DNA from: Alteromonas antoniana
GTDB taxonomy: Bacteria > Pseudomonadota > Gammaproteobacteria > Enterobacterales > Alteromonadaceae
Length of the DNA stretch: 64,000 nt
NCBI RefSeq assembly: GCF_019249295.1
Contig: NZ_JAESDH010000015.1
Span: 62,001-126,000, forward strand
Direction of reading: 5' to 3'
Shown here: piece after piece, positions 43,146 through 53,927 of the stretch
How the letters are laid out: each line of letters begins with the position of its first letter
Position numbering within the stretch: position 1 is the first letter of the stretch
Notes under the pieces: generated by a model
What the model was told of the DNA's origin: nothing
Databases searched by the model: none
The model's input: only the letters and a program-made list of their open reading frames with translations
Position numbers and translations under genes: made by a program

Positions 43146-44246
43146 ATGGCAGGTAACAGCTTCGGAAAAATGTTTACTGTCACCACGTTTGGTGAGAGTC
43201 ACGGAATTGCAATAGGTGGCGTGGTAGATGGATGCCCACCGGGACTAACGTTATCAGAAGCGGACTTACAGGGAGACCTGGATCGCCGTAAGCCGGGAAC
43301 TTCACGCTACACTACCGCGCGTCGCGAAGATGACGAAGTGCAGATCCTGTCAGGTGTGTTTGAAGGTAAAACCACTGGCACCAGCATTGGCTTGCTGATT
43401 AAAAACAAAGACCAGCGTAGTCAGGACTATTCCAATATTGCCGACCGTTTCCGCCCGGGTCATGCGGATTATACCTATGAACAGAAGTACGGTACCCGGG
43501 ATTACCGTGGTGGCGGGCGTTCTTCAGCTCGCGAAACGGCTATTCGCGTGGCGGCAGGCGGAATTGCCAAGAAGTTTCTCAAAGACGAGTTTGGCATTGA
43601 GATAAAAGGTTACCTGTCACAGTTAGGGCCAATTAAAGCTGAAACGGTGGATCACAGCGTGACGAATACCAACCCGTTTTTCTGTCCGGACCCTTCAAAA
43701 CTGGATGCGCTGGATGAATACATGCGTGACCTGAAAAAATCCGGTGACAGTATTGGCGCGAAAGTGTCTGTTGTGGCGGAAAATATGCCGGTAGGGTTAG
43801 GTGAACCAGTGTTCGACAGACTGGATGCAGATATCGCCAGCGCAATGATGGGCATCAATGCGGTAAAAGGCGTTGAGATTGGCGACGGTTTTGATGTGGT
43901 AGAACAAAAAGGCAGTGAGCACAGAGATTCGCTAACGCCAGAGGGCTTTGCCAGCAACCACGCGGGTGGGGTTCTTGGCGGGATCTCCAGCGGTCAGGAC
44001 CTCATTGTGCATATGGCGCTGAAACCAACGTCCAGTATTTCCGTGCCCGGCAAGACTATCGATAAAGACGGCAACGAAATCGAAATTGTCACCAAAGGTC
44101 GCCATGATCCTTGTGTAGGCATTCGAGCGGTTCCTATTGCCGAAGCCATGCTGGCAATCGTTTTGATGGATCACTGTCTGCGTCATCGCGCGCAGAATGC
44201 CACCGCGCATTCTCAAACGCCTGTCATTCCCGGTAGCACGGGCTAA
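43146..44246 (+). CDS. aroC: Chorismate synthase
   Basis: This encodes 366 residues. Signatures: [21 protein letters not shown] at the N-terminus, [14 protein letters not shown] and the Arg-rich [15 protein letters not shown]. It makes chorismate from EPSP using reduced FMN, the last common step in aromatic biosynthesis. It lies between prmB and the MFS gene, likely one transcript, as in E. coli. Confidence 0.97.
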   Translation: MAGNSFGKMFTVTTFGESHGIAIGGVVDGCPPGLTLSEADLQGDLDRRKPGTSRYTTARREDDEVQILSGVFEGKTTGTSIGLLIKNKDQRSQDYSNIADRFRPGHADYTYEQKYGTRDYRGGGRSSARETAIRVAAGGIAKKFLKDEFGIEIKGYLSQLGPIKAETVDHSVTNTNPFFCPDPSKLDALDEYMRDLKKSGDSIGAKVSVVAENMPVGLGEPVFDRLDADIASAMMGINAVKGVEIGDGFDVVEQKGSEHRDSLTPEGFASNHAGGVLGGISSGQDLIVHMALKPTSSISVPGKTIDKDGNEIEIVTKGRHDPCVGIRAVPIAEAMLAIVLMDHCLRHRAQNATAHSQTPVIPGSTG

Positions 44247-44280
44247 CGCTGACAGTGAGATCTCACTTCGGGGATGACGG

Positions 44281-45444
44281 TTGAACGTCTCCCCACGCAC
44301 GCAGTTAATTTTACTGGCAATCACCTACTGGTTTTATTTTGGTCAGTTAGGTGTTCTGGTTCCTTACCTCGGTATCTTCCTGGATGGCCGAGGCTTCTCA
44401 TCGGCTGAAATCGGCGAGCTGTTTGCGGTCATTACGCTGGCACGGATTATTGGTCCTTCCCTGTGGGCCAGTATCGCCGATAAAACCGGTAAAAGCCTGG
44501 CGGTACTCCGGCTGGGCTGCTTTCTTACAGTTATCTCATTTTCCAGTGTATTTCTGTTTACCGGCTTTTGGGGACTTACTCTCTCATTCGGACTCATGAT
44601 GATGTTCTGGACAGCCGTATTGCCACAGCTGGAAGTGATCACCATGCAATCCGTTGCGGGAACCCGGATAGGCTATGGCCAAATCCGGCTGTGGGGAAGT
44701 ATTGGTTTCATTGTGCTGACCGTTGCATTGGGTAAAGCGCTCGATCACTTCACTACTGACGCGCCGGTTTATGCCAGCATTGCTGTGCTAACGATATTGT
44801 TCTTCAGTTCATTGTTGCTGCGTCAGCCAGCTATAAAAGCCAACGCCACAGAGCACAGTGGCAATCTGTGGCAGTTTGTTAAGCAACGCCCGTTTATTGT
44901 ATTTTTAGTATCTGCGTCGTTACTGCAAATCAGCTTTGGTGCGTACTACGGCTTTTTCGCACTCTACATGCGCGATCTGGGCTATTCCGGCCAGCAAACC
45001 GGATTGCTGATTGCGTTGGGTGTATTAGCTGAAATCGGAATTTTCCTGATTGCCGGAAAGCTGATTAGCCGCGTTGGTGTGTGGGGGCTGTTGATGGCCT
45101 GTATGGTGTTAACCGCGGTGCGCTGGTATGCACTGGCCGACTTTGCACACAGTGGCTGGGTTGTGATGCTGACACAGCTTATTCATGCGCTAAGCTTCGG
45201 ACTGACCCACGCTACCTCTGTTCATTTTATCCATCATTTCTTCCCGCAGTCTTTCCACAGCCGTGGTCAGGCCATTTATATCAGTATTGCGTTTGGGATG
45301 GGCGGCGCGCTGGGTAACTATCTGGCCGGACAAATGTGGGATCAGGGGACGAACGCGTTTAATACTTTCGGATTCTCAGCTATTACCGCGCTGGGGGCTG
45401 CTCTCGTTTTGCTGCTGTGTTCCAAAAAACGGATGAACGTGTAG
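44281..45444 (+). CDS. MFS transporter (HcaT/LacY-like MFS_1 family)
   Basis: This encodes 387 residues from TTG 44281, with GGGGA 6 bases upstream and no suitable ATG. About twelve membrane segments. The N-terminal YWFYFGQLGVLVPYLGIFLDGRGFSSAEIG and GPSLWASIADKTGK loop are typical of the MFS_1-like group that includes HcaT and nucleoside/sugar symporters. The substrate cannot be told. It is 34 bases after aroC. Confidence 0.85.
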   Translation: MNVSPRTQLILLAITYWFYFGQLGVLVPYLGIFLDGRGFSSAEIGELFAVITLARIIGPSLWASIADKTGKSLAVLRLGCFLTVISFSSVFLFTGFWGLTLSFGLMMMFWTAVLPQLEVITMQSVAGTRIGYGQIRLWGSIGFIVLTVALGKALDHFTTDAPVYASIAVLTILFFSSLLLRQPAIKANATEHSGNLWQFVKQRPFIVFLVSASLLQISFGAYYGFFALYMRDLGYSGQQTGLLIALGVLAEIGIFLIAGKLISRVGVWGLLMACMVLTAVRWYALADFAHSGWVVMLTQLIHALSFGLTHATSVHFIHHFFPQSFHSRGQAIYISIAFGMGGALGNYLAGQMWDQGTNAFNTFGFSAITALGAALVLLLCSKKRMNV

Positions 45445-45534
45445 CTCGCACCCAAGCATGTAAGCCTGCCATAACCCCTTAAATGACGTTGCGGCCACAA
45501 CGTTTATCCTGTAAGCCCAGCCGTCATCTATTTC

Positions 45535-45846
45535 TCAGCTGCGCGGACCATCTTCGATACTGATCAACTTGCCGTTGTGAAATTCCAGCAGGCGTAAAAA
45601 GCGGCCGTTGCCTAAGTCGTAAGTCCAGCGCATCATATGGACGCGCTTGCCGTTCACTTCCACTTGTCCGAGGGAAAGCTCATCAAGCGGAGCGCCACAC
45701 TTTCGCCTGACTTCGCCAGTTGTGTCTCCAGGCATCACCAGCTTGTTTTTACAGCGAAAGCCATCGGCCATAGCAGGGTGACTGAAAAGGAGAAAAGACA
45801 GCATTATCGTAAGACTGGCCAGGGCTATTTTAGCGACGTTGAACAT
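45535..45846 (-). CDS. DUF2845 periplasmic protein
   Basis: This encodes 103 residues with a signal peptide (ending PAMADG). The mature part is the small DUF2845 domain: FRCKNKLVMPGDTTGEVRRKCGAP and WTYDLGNGRFLRLLEFHNGKL. It contains two cysteines (RCKN, RKCG), probably a disulfide in the periplasm. Function unknown. It stands alone, convergent to the MFS gene. Confidence 0.82.
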   Translation of the reverse strand: MFNVAKIALASLTIMLSFLLFSHPAMADGFRCKNKLVMPGDTTGEVRRKCGAPLDELSLGQVEVNGKRVHMMRWTYDLGNGRFLRLLEFHNGKLISIEDGPRS

Positions 45847-45898
45847 CAGTATTCTCCAGGATGTTTTACTGCATTATAGCTTTAGAGTAGATCCGGAC

Positions 45899-45920
45899 AA
45901 GTCTATGGTCTCTCAGTGAG
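45899..45920. repeat. 22-base repeat, copy 2
   Basis: AAGTCTATGGTCTCTCAGTG plus AG, 20 of 22 bases identical to 41410-41431. It lies in the intergenic region between the divergent DUF2845 and PD40 genes. Confidence 0.5.
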
Positions 45921-46125
45921 CTGATATACATTATTGTTCCGCCTCATTTGCCTGGATGACTCGGCGCCGTGATCGATACGCGTTTGTCCAGAATGAAATT
46001 TGTACATTCAAGGTCAACAGGCCCAGAGTCTTTGTATTGCGTTTGCGGGTAAGGCCCGGACTTTGGTGTCTTATCATGGTAGGGTTATCAAGGTTGATAA
46101 GCGTATACATAACAGGGAAGCACTG

Positions 46126-47094
46126 ATGATGCGTATTTCTGGTTTCACAGGGTTACTATTATTACTGGTAAGCCAATGCGTTCATGCACAATCCACAAAA
46201 GAAAACCTGTGGTTATTTTCGTTAGAAAATGCCAGCGGGCACACCAAAATTACCCAGGCTACAAAGCTGACTGACACCGCCGGATACAGTAATCAGCCGC
46301 ATTTTTCGGTGGATGGCAGCAAGTTGTATTACACACAAGCTCTGACAACCGACGAGGGGCAGCAAACCGACGTGTTCGTGTACGACATTGTTCGTGGCTT
46401 TCATACCAACCTGTCTCGCTCAGCAACATCAGAGTATTCCCCAACGCCACGTTTCGATGGGAGTGGGTTATCGGTGATCCTCGTCGATAGCGACGGCAAG
46501 CAATGGTTATGGGGACTGGCATTTGACGGTACGAAACAAGCGCGCTTGTTTCAGGCGCAGCCCGTTGGATATCACGTATGGATAAACGAGAAGGCAGTAC
46601 TGGCATTTGTATTAGGTGATGCGCAAAACAATGAACCGCATACCCTGCAAAGATTGTCGCTGAACGGCAGCGCGGTAATTATCGATCAGGATATCGGCGC
46701 AAGTTTGTGGGCGATACCTGGCAAAGGCATCTTTTCTTACACCAAAAATCCTGCGCCAGAGTCACAGCCTTCAACACTGATGGGATGGGATCCGGACGGG
46801 AACAGTGGCAGTGTGCTTACGCTGTTGCCGGATAATGTGGACTACATGGCCTGGACACCACGCGGAGAGGCTATCATTGTAAAAGGCAACGCAATCTGGC
46901 GCTGGAAGCCGGAAGAAATTTACGACTCGGAAGTGTCCACCACCAATGAGAATGAGGTAGAGGACAGTATGCTTGCCAACACCGTCAATGGCTGGGAGAA
47001 ATGGCTGGATATCGGCACCTACTGTCCGAAGGGAGGCAGCCGTCTGCATATGTCACAAAACGGCACTTATCTCGCGGTAGTGTGTCAGGAATGA
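46126..47094 (+). CDS. Secreted PD40/beta-propeller repeat protein
   Basis: This encodes 322 residues from ATG 46126. AGGGAAG 6 bases upstream and a proper signal peptide (MMRISGFTGLLLLLVSQCVHAQ) decide against the in-frame start at 46000. The mature part has WD40-like PD40 repeats such as SNQPHFSVDGSKLYYTQ and YSPTPRFDGSGLSVILVDSDGKQW, as in TolB-like propellers. Two Cys near the C-terminus (TYCPKGG, VVCQE) may form a disulfide. Probably a periplasmic sensor or binding protein of unknown role. Confidence 0.78.
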   Translation: MMRISGFTGLLLLLVSQCVHAQSTKENLWLFSLENASGHTKITQATKLTDTAGYSNQPHFSVDGSKLYYTQALTTDEGQQTDVFVYDIVRGFHTNLSRSATSEYSPTPRFDGSGLSVILVDSDGKQWLWGLAFDGTKQARLFQAQPVGYHVWINEKAVLAFVLGDAQNNEPHTLQRLSLNGSAVIIDQDIGASLWAIPGKGIFSYTKNPAPESQPSTLMGWDPDGNSGSVLTLLPDNVDYMAWTPRGEAIIVKGNAIWRWKPEEIYDSEVSTTNENEVEDSMLANTVNGWEKWLDIGTYCPKGGSRLHMSQNGTYLAVVCQE

Positions 47095-47131
47095 TGCTGA
47101 CGACGACATGCGCGGCGATGGGAATACCCTC

Positions 47132-48655
47132 TTACGCCGCATTCGGCGGACGCTTGCACTGACTCAGTATTTCTATCTCTCCGTCATCAGAAATCTGCTC
47201 CAATGTGACATCAAATTTCCACAGCCGGTGCAGATGCTTCATGACCTCATCTTTCGAGTCGGCCAGCGGAATGCCGTGCTGCGGTACATAGCGCAGAGTA
47301 AGCGAACGGTCGCCTCTCACATCCACGTTATATATCTGAATATTGGGTTCAAGGTTACTCAGATTATACTGTGCAGATAACTTTTCACGGATCTTCAGAT
47401 ATCCCTGTTCATCATGTATGGCGCTGACACTAACGAACGACTTACTGCTGTCATCTTCGACGGCGAAGAGTTTAAAGTCGCGGATCAGTTTCGGTGACAG
47501 GAACTGGCTGATAAAGCTTTCATCTTTGAAGTTATGCATGGCAAAGTGAACCGTTTCCAGCCAGTCTTTTCCCGCAATTTCAGGCAGGAAATGCCGGTCC
47601 TCGTCAGTGGGATTTTGACACACCCGTTTAATATCCATAAACATATTAAAGCCCAAGGCATAGGGGTTGATACCCGAGTAGTATGGGCTGTTATATTCCG
47701 GCTGCATCACCACGCTACTGTGACTATGCAAAAACTCCATCATAAAGCGGTCAGTGACCAGTCCCTCGTCATACATCTGATTTAAGATATGGTAATGCCA
47801 GAAACAGGCCCAACCTTCGTTCATCACCTGCGTTTGTTTTTGCGGATAAAAGTACTGGGATACCTTGCGGACAATACGCACTACCTCGCGCTGCCAGGGC
47901 TCCAGTAACGGGGCATTTTTTTCGATAAAATAAAGCAGATTTTCCTGTGGCTCGGCAGGGAAGCGCTGTCGCTGTGGTTTGCCGGAGGCCTTGGCTTCAG
48001 GTAGCGTTCGCCACAACTCATTCACCTGAGATTGCAGGTATTTCTCGCGCTGCTTCTGGCGCGCCTTCTCTTCCTGAAGTGACACTTTTTGCGGACGTTT
48101 GTAGCGGTCTACCCCATAATTCATCAGTGCATGGCAGGAGTCCAGGACGTTCTCTACTTCCTCATAGCCGTACTTTCGCTCACATTTAGCGATGTAGTTT
48201 TTGGCAAAAACCAGATAGTCGATAATCGAGTCGGCATCGGTCCATGTCTGAAACAAGTAGTTGCCTTTAAAAAAGGAGTTGTGACCGTAGCAGGCATGCG
48301 CCATAACCAGCGCCTGCATGGTAATGGTATTTTCTTCCATCAGGTACGCGATGCACGGGTTGGAATTGATGACAATCTCGTAGGCCAGCCCCATCTGTCC
48401 CCGTCGGTATTGCTGTTCGGTTTGTATAAACTTCTTACCAAATGACCAGTGCGTGTAGTTAATCGGCATGCCAATACTGGCGTAAGCATCCATCATCTGT
48501 TCAGCAGTGATGACCTCAATCTGATTGGGGTAGGTGTCGAGCTTAAAATTGGCAGCAATACGGTCAATCTCTTTTTCGTATTGCTCAATCATTTCAAATG
48601 TCCAGTCGGGGCCGTCACTTAACTGCGTTGTCTTAGCCTGGCGTTTAGGTGCCAT
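47132..48655 (-). CDS. SpoVR family protein
   Basis: This encodes 507 residues from ATG 48655 (GGAGG 5 bases upstream; a start at 48832 would run through the end of the upstream gene). The SpoVR signature is extensive: [45 protein letters not shown] and [10 protein letters not shown]. The name comes from Bacillus sporulation but the family is widespread in non-sporulating bacteria with YeaH and PrkA, where it belongs to a stress or nutrient response set. Its start overlaps yeaH by 11 bases. Confidence 0.93.
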   Translation of the reverse strand: MAPKRQAKTTQLSDGPDWTFEMIEQYEKEIDRIAANFKLDTYPNQIEVITAEQMMDAYASIGMPINYTHWSFGKKFIQTEQQYRRGQMGLAYEIVINSNPCIAYLMEENTITMQALVMAHACYGHNSFFKGNYLFQTWTDADSIIDYLVFAKNYIAKCERKYGYEEVENVLDSCHALMNYGVDRYKRPQKVSLQEEKARQKQREKYLQSQVNELWRTLPEAKASGKPQRQRFPAEPQENLLYFIEKNAPLLEPWQREVVRIVRKVSQYFYPQKQTQVMNEGWACFWHYHILNQMYDEGLVTDRFMMEFLHSHSSVVMQPEYNSPYYSGINPYALGFNMFMDIKRVCQNPTDEDRHFLPEIAGKDWLETVHFAMHNFKDESFISQFLSPKLIRDFKLFAVEDDSSKSFVSVSAIHDEQGYLKIREKLSAQYNLSNLEPNIQIYNVDVRGDRSLTLRYVPQHGIPLADSKDEVMKHLHRLWKFDVTLEQISDDGEIEILSQCKRPPNAA

Positions 48656-49943
48656 ACTGACCTCCAGTAGCGGATTTTCGTTCGGTGCGCGCAAAGAGCT
48701 CTCTGAACACCGGATAGATATCGCTGACCTGCTGAATGTGCTTGCACACAAAGTTGTCGACCAGCGCCTCAACCTGCTGATATTCCCGCCACAGGCTTTG
48801 ATGCTGGCGTTCCGTGATTTCGATATATGCAAAATAGCGGGTTAAGGGCAGCAGTTTTTTCATCAGCAATTCGCGGCACTGAGGTGAATCATCAGCCCAG
48901 TTATCGCCGTCTGATGCCTGTGCTGCATAGATATTCCAGTCTGTGCCTGTATAGCGCTCCTGAATAATCTCATCCATTAGCTTAAGCGCGCTGGAGACAA
49001 TCGTACCGCCGGTTTCCTGAGAGTAGAAAAACTCATGTTCATCTACCTCTTTAGCCTGCGTATGATGGCGTATATAAACCACCTCCACATTCTCATAAGT
49101 TCGGGTGAGGAAAAGGTAAAGCAGAATATAGAAACGCTTTGCCATGTCCTTGGTGGCCTGATCCATCGAGCCGGACACATCCATCAAACAGAACATAACG
49201 GCTTTGCTGGTGGGTACAGGTCTGCGGTCGTAGTTTTTGAAGCGTAAATCAAACGTATCGATGAAAGGGACTTTGGCTATTTTGGCTTTGAGCTGTTCAA
49301 TTTCCTTCTCCAGCTCCATAATTTTCAATGTGTTATCGTGTTTGTCCGCTTTCAGCGCCTGCAGTTCTTCCTCTAATTCCCTGAGTTTTTTGCGATTGCC
49401 GCCCGTAAGCGCAATACGCCGAGCTACCGATCCTTTCAGTGAGCGGACGATATCTAGGTTACTGGGGACCCCGTCGGTTTGATATCCGGCACGGTAGGTT
49501 TCGTACTGTACGACTTTATCGAACTGATTTTTTTTCAGGTTAGGCAGGGCGAGATCATCGAACAGTAAGTCCAGATACTCATCTTTACTGATTGAAAAAA
49601 CGAATTCATCCTCACCTTCGCCACTGTCGCTGGCATCACCTTCACCGGCACCCTGGCCGCCGCCAGAAGGGGGGCGATTGATCCTGTCGCCGGCCGTGAA
49701 CTGATCATTTCCCGGGTGTACGACGTCGCGTTTGCCTCCTTTTCCGGTATGAAATACAGGTTCAGAGATATCGCGGGTAGGAATACTGATTTCCTCTCCG
49801 GTTTCCAGGTCGGTAACAGAGCGTTTGCCCACCGCGTCGGATACAGCGCGCTTGATCTGACTTTTGTAGCGTTTCAGAAAGCGCTGACGGTTGACGGTGC
49901 TTTTGCCCTTACTGTTAAGTCTTCTGTCTATAAAATGCGCCAT
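48645..49943 (-). CDS. yeaH: YeaH/DUF444 family protein with VWA domain
   Basis: This encodes 432 residues from ATG 49943 (AAGG upstream; GTG 49949 is possible). It shows [24 protein letters not shown] at the start, a coiled-coil at about 180-225 and a VWA metal site in [17 protein letters not shown]. It is co-encoded with PrkA and SpoVR and in E. coli responds to nitrogen starvation and stationary phase. It probably acts as a partner or target of the PrkA ATPase/kinase. Confidence 0.92.
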   Translation of the reverse strand: MAHFIDRRLNSKGKSTVNRQRFLKRYKSQIKRAVSDAVGKRSVTDLETGEEISIPTRDISEPVFHTGKGGKRDVVHPGNDQFTAGDRINRPPSGGGQGAGEGDASDSGEGEDEFVFSISKDEYLDLLFDDLALPNLKKNQFDKVVQYETYRAGYQTDGVPSNLDIVRSLKGSVARRIALTGGNRKKLRELEEELQALKADKHDNTLKIMELEKEIEQLKAKIAKVPFIDTFDLRFKNYDRRPVPTSKAVMFCLMDVSGSMDQATKDMAKRFYILLYLFLTRTYENVEVVYIRHHTQAKEVDEHEFFYSQETGGTIVSSALKLMDEIIQERYTGTDWNIYAAQASDGDNWADDSPQCRELLMKKLLPLTRYFAYIEITERQHQSLWREYQQVEALVDNFVCKHIQQVSDIYPVFRELFARTERKSATGGQYGT

Positions 49944-49972
49944 AAGCACCTTCTTAAGTGACTACACCCTCC

Positions 49973-51895
49973 TTACGATGCTTTTCGCACACGCAGATAC
50001 CATTCACAAAGCAATCTGACTTGCTTTTGTGTATAGCCTTTTTCTTTCATGCGATTGACAAAGTCATCGTGCTTTTTCTTATCTTCGGTGGAGCCTTTGG
50101 TGTTGAATGAGATGACCGGTAACAAGTCCTCTGTGTTAGAGAACATTTTCTTCTCGATAACGGTGCGCAGTTTTTCGTAACTCGTCCACGCGGGATTTTT
50201 GCCGCTATTATTGGCGCGGGCACGCAGCACGAAGTTGACAATTTCGTTTCGGAAATCTTTGGGGTTCGATATGCCAGCTGGCTTTTCCGTCTTCTCCAGT
50301 TCTGCATTTAACGACTCGCGGTCGAATAACTGGCCGGTTTCCGGGTCGCGGTATTCCTGATCCTGGATCCAGAAATCAGCATAGGTCACATAGCGGTCAA
50401 ACAGGTTCTGGCCATATTCAGAGTAAGACTCCAGATAGGCTGTCTGAATTTCTTTGCCGATGAATTCGACATAACGCGGTATCAGATACCCTTTTAAAAA
50501 CTCCAGGTAACGATCGGCCGTATCCTGCGGAAATTGTTCGCGCTCTATCTGACGTTCCAGTACATAAAATAAGTGAACCGGGTTGGCCGCCACTTCCTGA
50601 TGATCAAAGTTAAAAACCCGCGATAAAATTTTAAAGGCAAAGCGGGTAGACAGTCCTTCCATGCCCTCATCGACACCCGCGTAGTCGCGGTACTCCTGAT
50701 ATGACTTGGCTTTGGGGTCGGTGTCTTTCAGACTTTCCCCATCATAAACCCGCATTTTTGAATAAATACTGGAGTTTTCCGGCTCTTTAAGCCGCGATAA
50801 CACGGTGAACTGCGCCAGGCACTCCAGTGTGTCCGGTGCGCAGGGAGCACCGTTAAGCTCACTGTTATCGAGCAGCTTGCGGTAAATATTAATTTCTTCG
50901 CGCACACGCAGACAATAGGGCACTTTGACGATATAAACACGGTCCAGGAATGCCTCGTTGTTTTTGTTATTTCTGAACGTCTGCCACTCTGACTCATTGG
51001 AGTGAGCCAGAATCAGCCCGTCGAAGGGCAGGGCAGAAAAGCCCTCAGTAGGATTGTAGTTACCCTCCTGGGTTGCCGTCAGTAAAGGGTGAAGCACCTT
51101 GATTGGCGCTTTAAACATTTCAACAAATTCCATCAGGCCCTGGTTGGCCTTACACAACGAGCCTGAGTAGCTGTACGCATCCGGATCATTCTGAGCAAAC
51201 TGTTCAAGCCGGCGAATATCTACCTTTCCGACCAGTGAAGAAATATCCTGATTGTTTTCATCTCCGGGTTCCGTTTTCGCAATACCCACCTGATCCAGCA
51301 CCGAAGGGTAGACCCGGACCACGCGAAATTTAGTGATATCTCCATTGTATTCATGAAGACGTTTTCTCACCCAGGGTGACATGATGGTTTTCAGATAGCG
51401 TTTAGGGATGCCGTAGTCTTTTTCCAGTAGGTGGCCATCTTCGTTGACATCAAACAAACAAAACGGATGGTCGTTTACCGGAGAGTCCTTAAGCATATAA
51501 ATCGGGACTTTCTGCATGAGCTCTTTCAGGCGCTCTGCCAGCGATGATTTACCACCACCTACCGGGCCTAACAGATACAAGATTTGCTTTTTCTCTTCCA
51601 GGCCCTGTGCGGCATGACGGAGGTAGGAAACAATTTGTTCTATGGCTTCTTCCATTCCATAGAATTCGCTAAATGCAGGATAACGCGCAATGACACGGTT
51701 GGAGAAAATTCGGCTTAGCGCTGGATCGTTTGATGTGTCAATCATTTCCGGCTCGCCGATAGCCTTCAGTAGTCTTTCTGCTGAGTTTGCGTATGCAAGA
51801 GGGTCTGACTTGCAGATTTCAAGAAACTCCTGGATGGTAAATTCTTCCTGCTTACGCTCCTCGTATCGATTCTGGTAATGTTCGAAAATACCCAT
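49973..51895 (-). CDS. prkA: PrkA (YeaG) serine protein kinase / AAA+ protein
   Basis: This encodes 640 residues. The N-terminal AAA-like domain has Walker A G110-PVGGGKS117. The C-terminal PrkA domain shows FDHQEVAANPVHLFYVLERQIEREQFP. It heads the prkA-yeaH-spoVR operon on the minus strand. Known relatives are induced in stationary phase and stress. The gap to yeaH is 29 bases. Confidence 0.94.
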   Translation of the reverse strand: MGIFEHYQNRYEERKQEEFTIQEFLEICKSDPLAYANSAERLLKAIGEPEMIDTSNDPALSRIFSNRVIARYPAFSEFYGMEEAIEQIVSYLRHAAQGLEEKKQILYLLGPVGGGKSSLAERLKELMQKVPIYMLKDSPVNDHPFCLFDVNEDGHLLEKDYGIPKRYLKTIMSPWVRKRLHEYNGDITKFRVVRVYPSVLDQVGIAKTEPGDENNQDISSLVGKVDIRRLEQFAQNDPDAYSYSGSLCKANQGLMEFVEMFKAPIKVLHPLLTATQEGNYNPTEGFSALPFDGLILAHSNESEWQTFRNNKNNEAFLDRVYIVKVPYCLRVREEINIYRKLLDNSELNGAPCAPDTLECLAQFTVLSRLKEPENSSIYSKMRVYDGESLKDTDPKAKSYQEYRDYAGVDEGMEGLSTRFAFKILSRVFNFDHQEVAANPVHLFYVLERQIEREQFPQDTADRYLEFLKGYLIPRYVEFIGKEIQTAYLESYSEYGQNLFDRYVTYADFWIQDQEYRDPETGQLFDRESLNAELEKTEKPAGISNPKDFRNEIVNFVLRARANNSGKNPAWTSYEKLRTVIEKKMFSNTEDLLPVISFNTKGSTEDKKKHDDFVNRMKEKGYTQKQVRLLCEWYLRVRKAS

Positions 51896-52229
51896 GATTA
51901 CCCCTAGAAAAAACGGATGCCCGTTCTTTTATCTTAGTCGGTATTCGGAAAAGCGTTAGAATTTTATAACGTATTTTGGAATAACCCCGCCCTATTTTGT
52001 CTAAACAAAAATTGAACTTTTTCCCAATAAAAACGTCTAGTTACGTTATTCGTAAGTTAACTTTTTTGTAACAAATATGAACAGTAGGGAAGTCAGGGGA
52101 GTAAGAGGACTCTCGTGAAGTGCGAACGTGAATTTGCGCTTAATGTAGAGAAGCATAAGGCCGACTGCATCATATCGGATATAAAAAAACGCCCGCAATC
52201 ACGCGGGCGTTTTTAATGTACTTATAAAC
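51896..52229. other. Intergenic region between prkA and sodB
   Basis: About 330 bases. The left part, very AT-rich (51930-52080), should hold the prkA promoter; no clear sigma-70 or sigma-54 site was found. The right part holds the sodB terminator. No gene seen. Confidence 0.45.
52185..52214. terminator. Bidirectional intrinsic terminator of sodB
   Basis: AAAAACGCCCGC (52185-52196) pairs with GCGGGCGTTTTT (52203-52214) across a 6-base loop. With A and T runs on both sides it works in either direction. sodB (minus strand) ends 15 bases away. Confidence 0.88.
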
Positions 52230-52811
52230 TTATGCAAAGTTTTCTGAGGCAAAGTCCCAGTTAACCAGTGCCCAGAAACCTTCCAGGTACTTAGGACGCG
52301 CATTACGATAATCGATATAGTAAGCGTGTTCCCATAAATCTACTGTAAGAACCGGCGTTACACCGTCTTCAGAAATTGGCGTTTGCGCGTTGCTGGTGTT
52401 CACGATATCCAGTGAGCCATCAGCAGTTTTTACCAGCCAGGTCCAGCTTGAACCGAAGTTGTTTACTGCTTTGTCGTTGAATGCAGCCTGGAAGTCTGCG
52501 AACGAGCCCCACTTCGCTTTAATGGCATCAGCCAGCGCACCAGTAGGTTCGCCACCACCGTTAGGGCTTAGGCAATGCCAGTAGAAAGTGTGGTTCCACA
52601 CTTGTGCTGCGTTATTGAAAACACCGCCTTCTGAAGATTTGATGATCTCCTCAAGGCTCTTGTTTTCCATATCGGTACCTTCAACCAGGCCGTTTAGCTT
52701 GGTAACGTAAGTCGCGTGGTGCTTACCATAGTGGTAGTCCAGCGTCTCAGATGAAATATGAGGTTCCAGTGCATTTTTTTCATAAGGTAATGCCGGTAAT
52801 TCAAAAGCCAT
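52230..52811 (-). CDS. sodB: Iron superoxide dismutase
   Basis: This encodes 193 residues from the codon at 52811 ([20 protein letters not shown]), the same length as E. coli SodB. Metal ligands are in [21 protein letters not shown], and [25 protein letters not shown] is of the Fe type. It removes superoxide in the cytoplasm. Confidence 0.96.
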   Translation of the reverse strand: MAFELPALPYEKNALEPHISSETLDYHYGKHHATYVTKLNGLVEGTDMENKSLEEIIKSSEGGVFNNAAQVWNHTFYWHCLSPNGGGEPTGALADAIKAKWGSFADFQAAFNDKAVNNFGSSWTWLVKTADGSLDIVNTSNAQTPISEDGVTPVLTVDLWEHAYYIDYRNARPKYLEGFWALVNWDFASENFA

Positions 52812-53177
52812 ACGAATCTCCATGTTGGTTCTAATTTGTCATTCCGACGAATGGTTTATGCTCGCATTGCGCCGGATTCGGTCTTAGCTTATCTGGGATA
52901 TTGGGATTAATCTTTGTAATCCAATGACAAATTTATGAATTTTTCAAATTGTCTTGCCAGCGAAAGCTGTTACGGGTTGTGCATCATGCCTGTTCTGACT
53001 TACTTGGTAGCCTGTAATGTCCCAAACAGATCACTTCTGTTATGCGAAGTTTCCGCCTGATGGCAGGGTAGTAAACCCGTTCACCTCAAAATATCCTCTG
53101 TGCTATCATAGCTGACCTTGAAAAGTGAAAAATCACGCCCACTTATACGGGTAAATTTACGTTGCCGAGAGGAAACC
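52812..53177. other. Divergent region between sodB and grxD
   Basis: About 365 bases without a gene. It has a near-palindrome ATTGGGATTA...TAATCCAAT (around 52899-52924) on the sodB side and a possible grxD promoter (separate entry). The sodB promoter is not clear. Confidence 0.4.
53080..53109 (+). promoter_or_regulatory. Possible grxD promoter
   Basis: -35-like TTCACC (53080-53085), 18-base spacer, -10 TATCAT (53104-53109), about 70 bases before ATG 53178. Confidence 0.4.
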
Positions 53178-53528
53178 ATGGACAATACTGAAACCCAAGC
53201 CACTGTTGATAAAATTAAGCAGCAAATTGGAGAAAATCCAATCCTTCTTTATATGAAAGGGTCTCCGAAGCTGCCTAGCTGTGGTTTCTCTGCACAAGCC
53301 GTTCAGGCTCTGATGTCTTGCGGCGAGCAGTTTGCGTATGTTGATATATTGCAGAATCCTGACATTCGCGCAGAGCTACCAAAATACGCTAACTGGCCGA
53401 CGTTTCCACAGCTGTGGGTAGAAGGCGAGCTGGTAGGCGGCTGCGATATCATCATTGATATGTTTCAACAAAACGAACTACAGCCGCTTATTAAAGAAAC
53501 TGCGGCAAAGCATAAAGAAGCAGAGTAA
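53178..53528 (+). CDS. grxD: Monothiol glutaredoxin 4
   Basis: This encodes 116 residues from ATG 53178 (AGAGGAAACC upstream; in-frame 53118 rejected). CGFS active site at C35-G-F-S38, then WPTFPQLWVEGELVGGCDII for glutathione and iron-sulfur binding. GrxD handles Fe-S cluster delivery and iron sensing in the cytoplasm. Single gene with its own terminator. Confidence 0.95.
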   Translation: MDNTETQATVDKIKQQIGENPILLYMKGSPKLPSCGFSAQAVQALMSCGEQFAYVDILQNPDIRAELPKYANWPTFPQLWVEGELVGGCDIIIDMFQQNELQPLIKETAAKHKEAE

Positions 53529-53927
53529 GCTCGACGCTTTCGACGGGACGCAATCCTGTCGCGTTGCACACATGGAACCGGCCAATGGCCGGTTTTTTTA
53601 TGCCTGGATATCGTCGCGCACTTCTTGGCAACAACACATTTTGACCTTAGCGCCTTTACCCGTATTCAAGCCTGACGAAAAAGCACCAATTTTATTTCCC
53701 CCGAATAGTCTATAGACAAGTGAGAAAACACGATCCTCTACGTGCTGAAAATATATTTTTAAATCGTTAAAAAGTGTTTGTTTTCAAGGGTTTTAGTGTC
53801 TATAAATCGTAACTCTGGTTCGCAGTAAAGCCAGTGTTGAAGGTAAATAATAAAGACATTTTTCAGGCTGAACTCCACAGTTGAAACCACTGAGGCTCAG
53901 ACCCGAAATCACATCCGGGAAACCACT
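53529..53927. other. Intergenic region upstream of the first TonB receptor
   Basis: About 400 bases containing the grxD terminator (53576-53599) and a long AT-rich stretch (53740-53810) likely to hold the receptor promoter. No Fur-like box and no gene were seen. Confidence 0.45.
53576..53599 (+). terminator. Intrinsic terminator after grxD
   Basis: AACCGGCC (53576-53583) pairs with GGCCGGTT (53587-53594) across AAT, followed by a T run. Confidence 0.88.
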
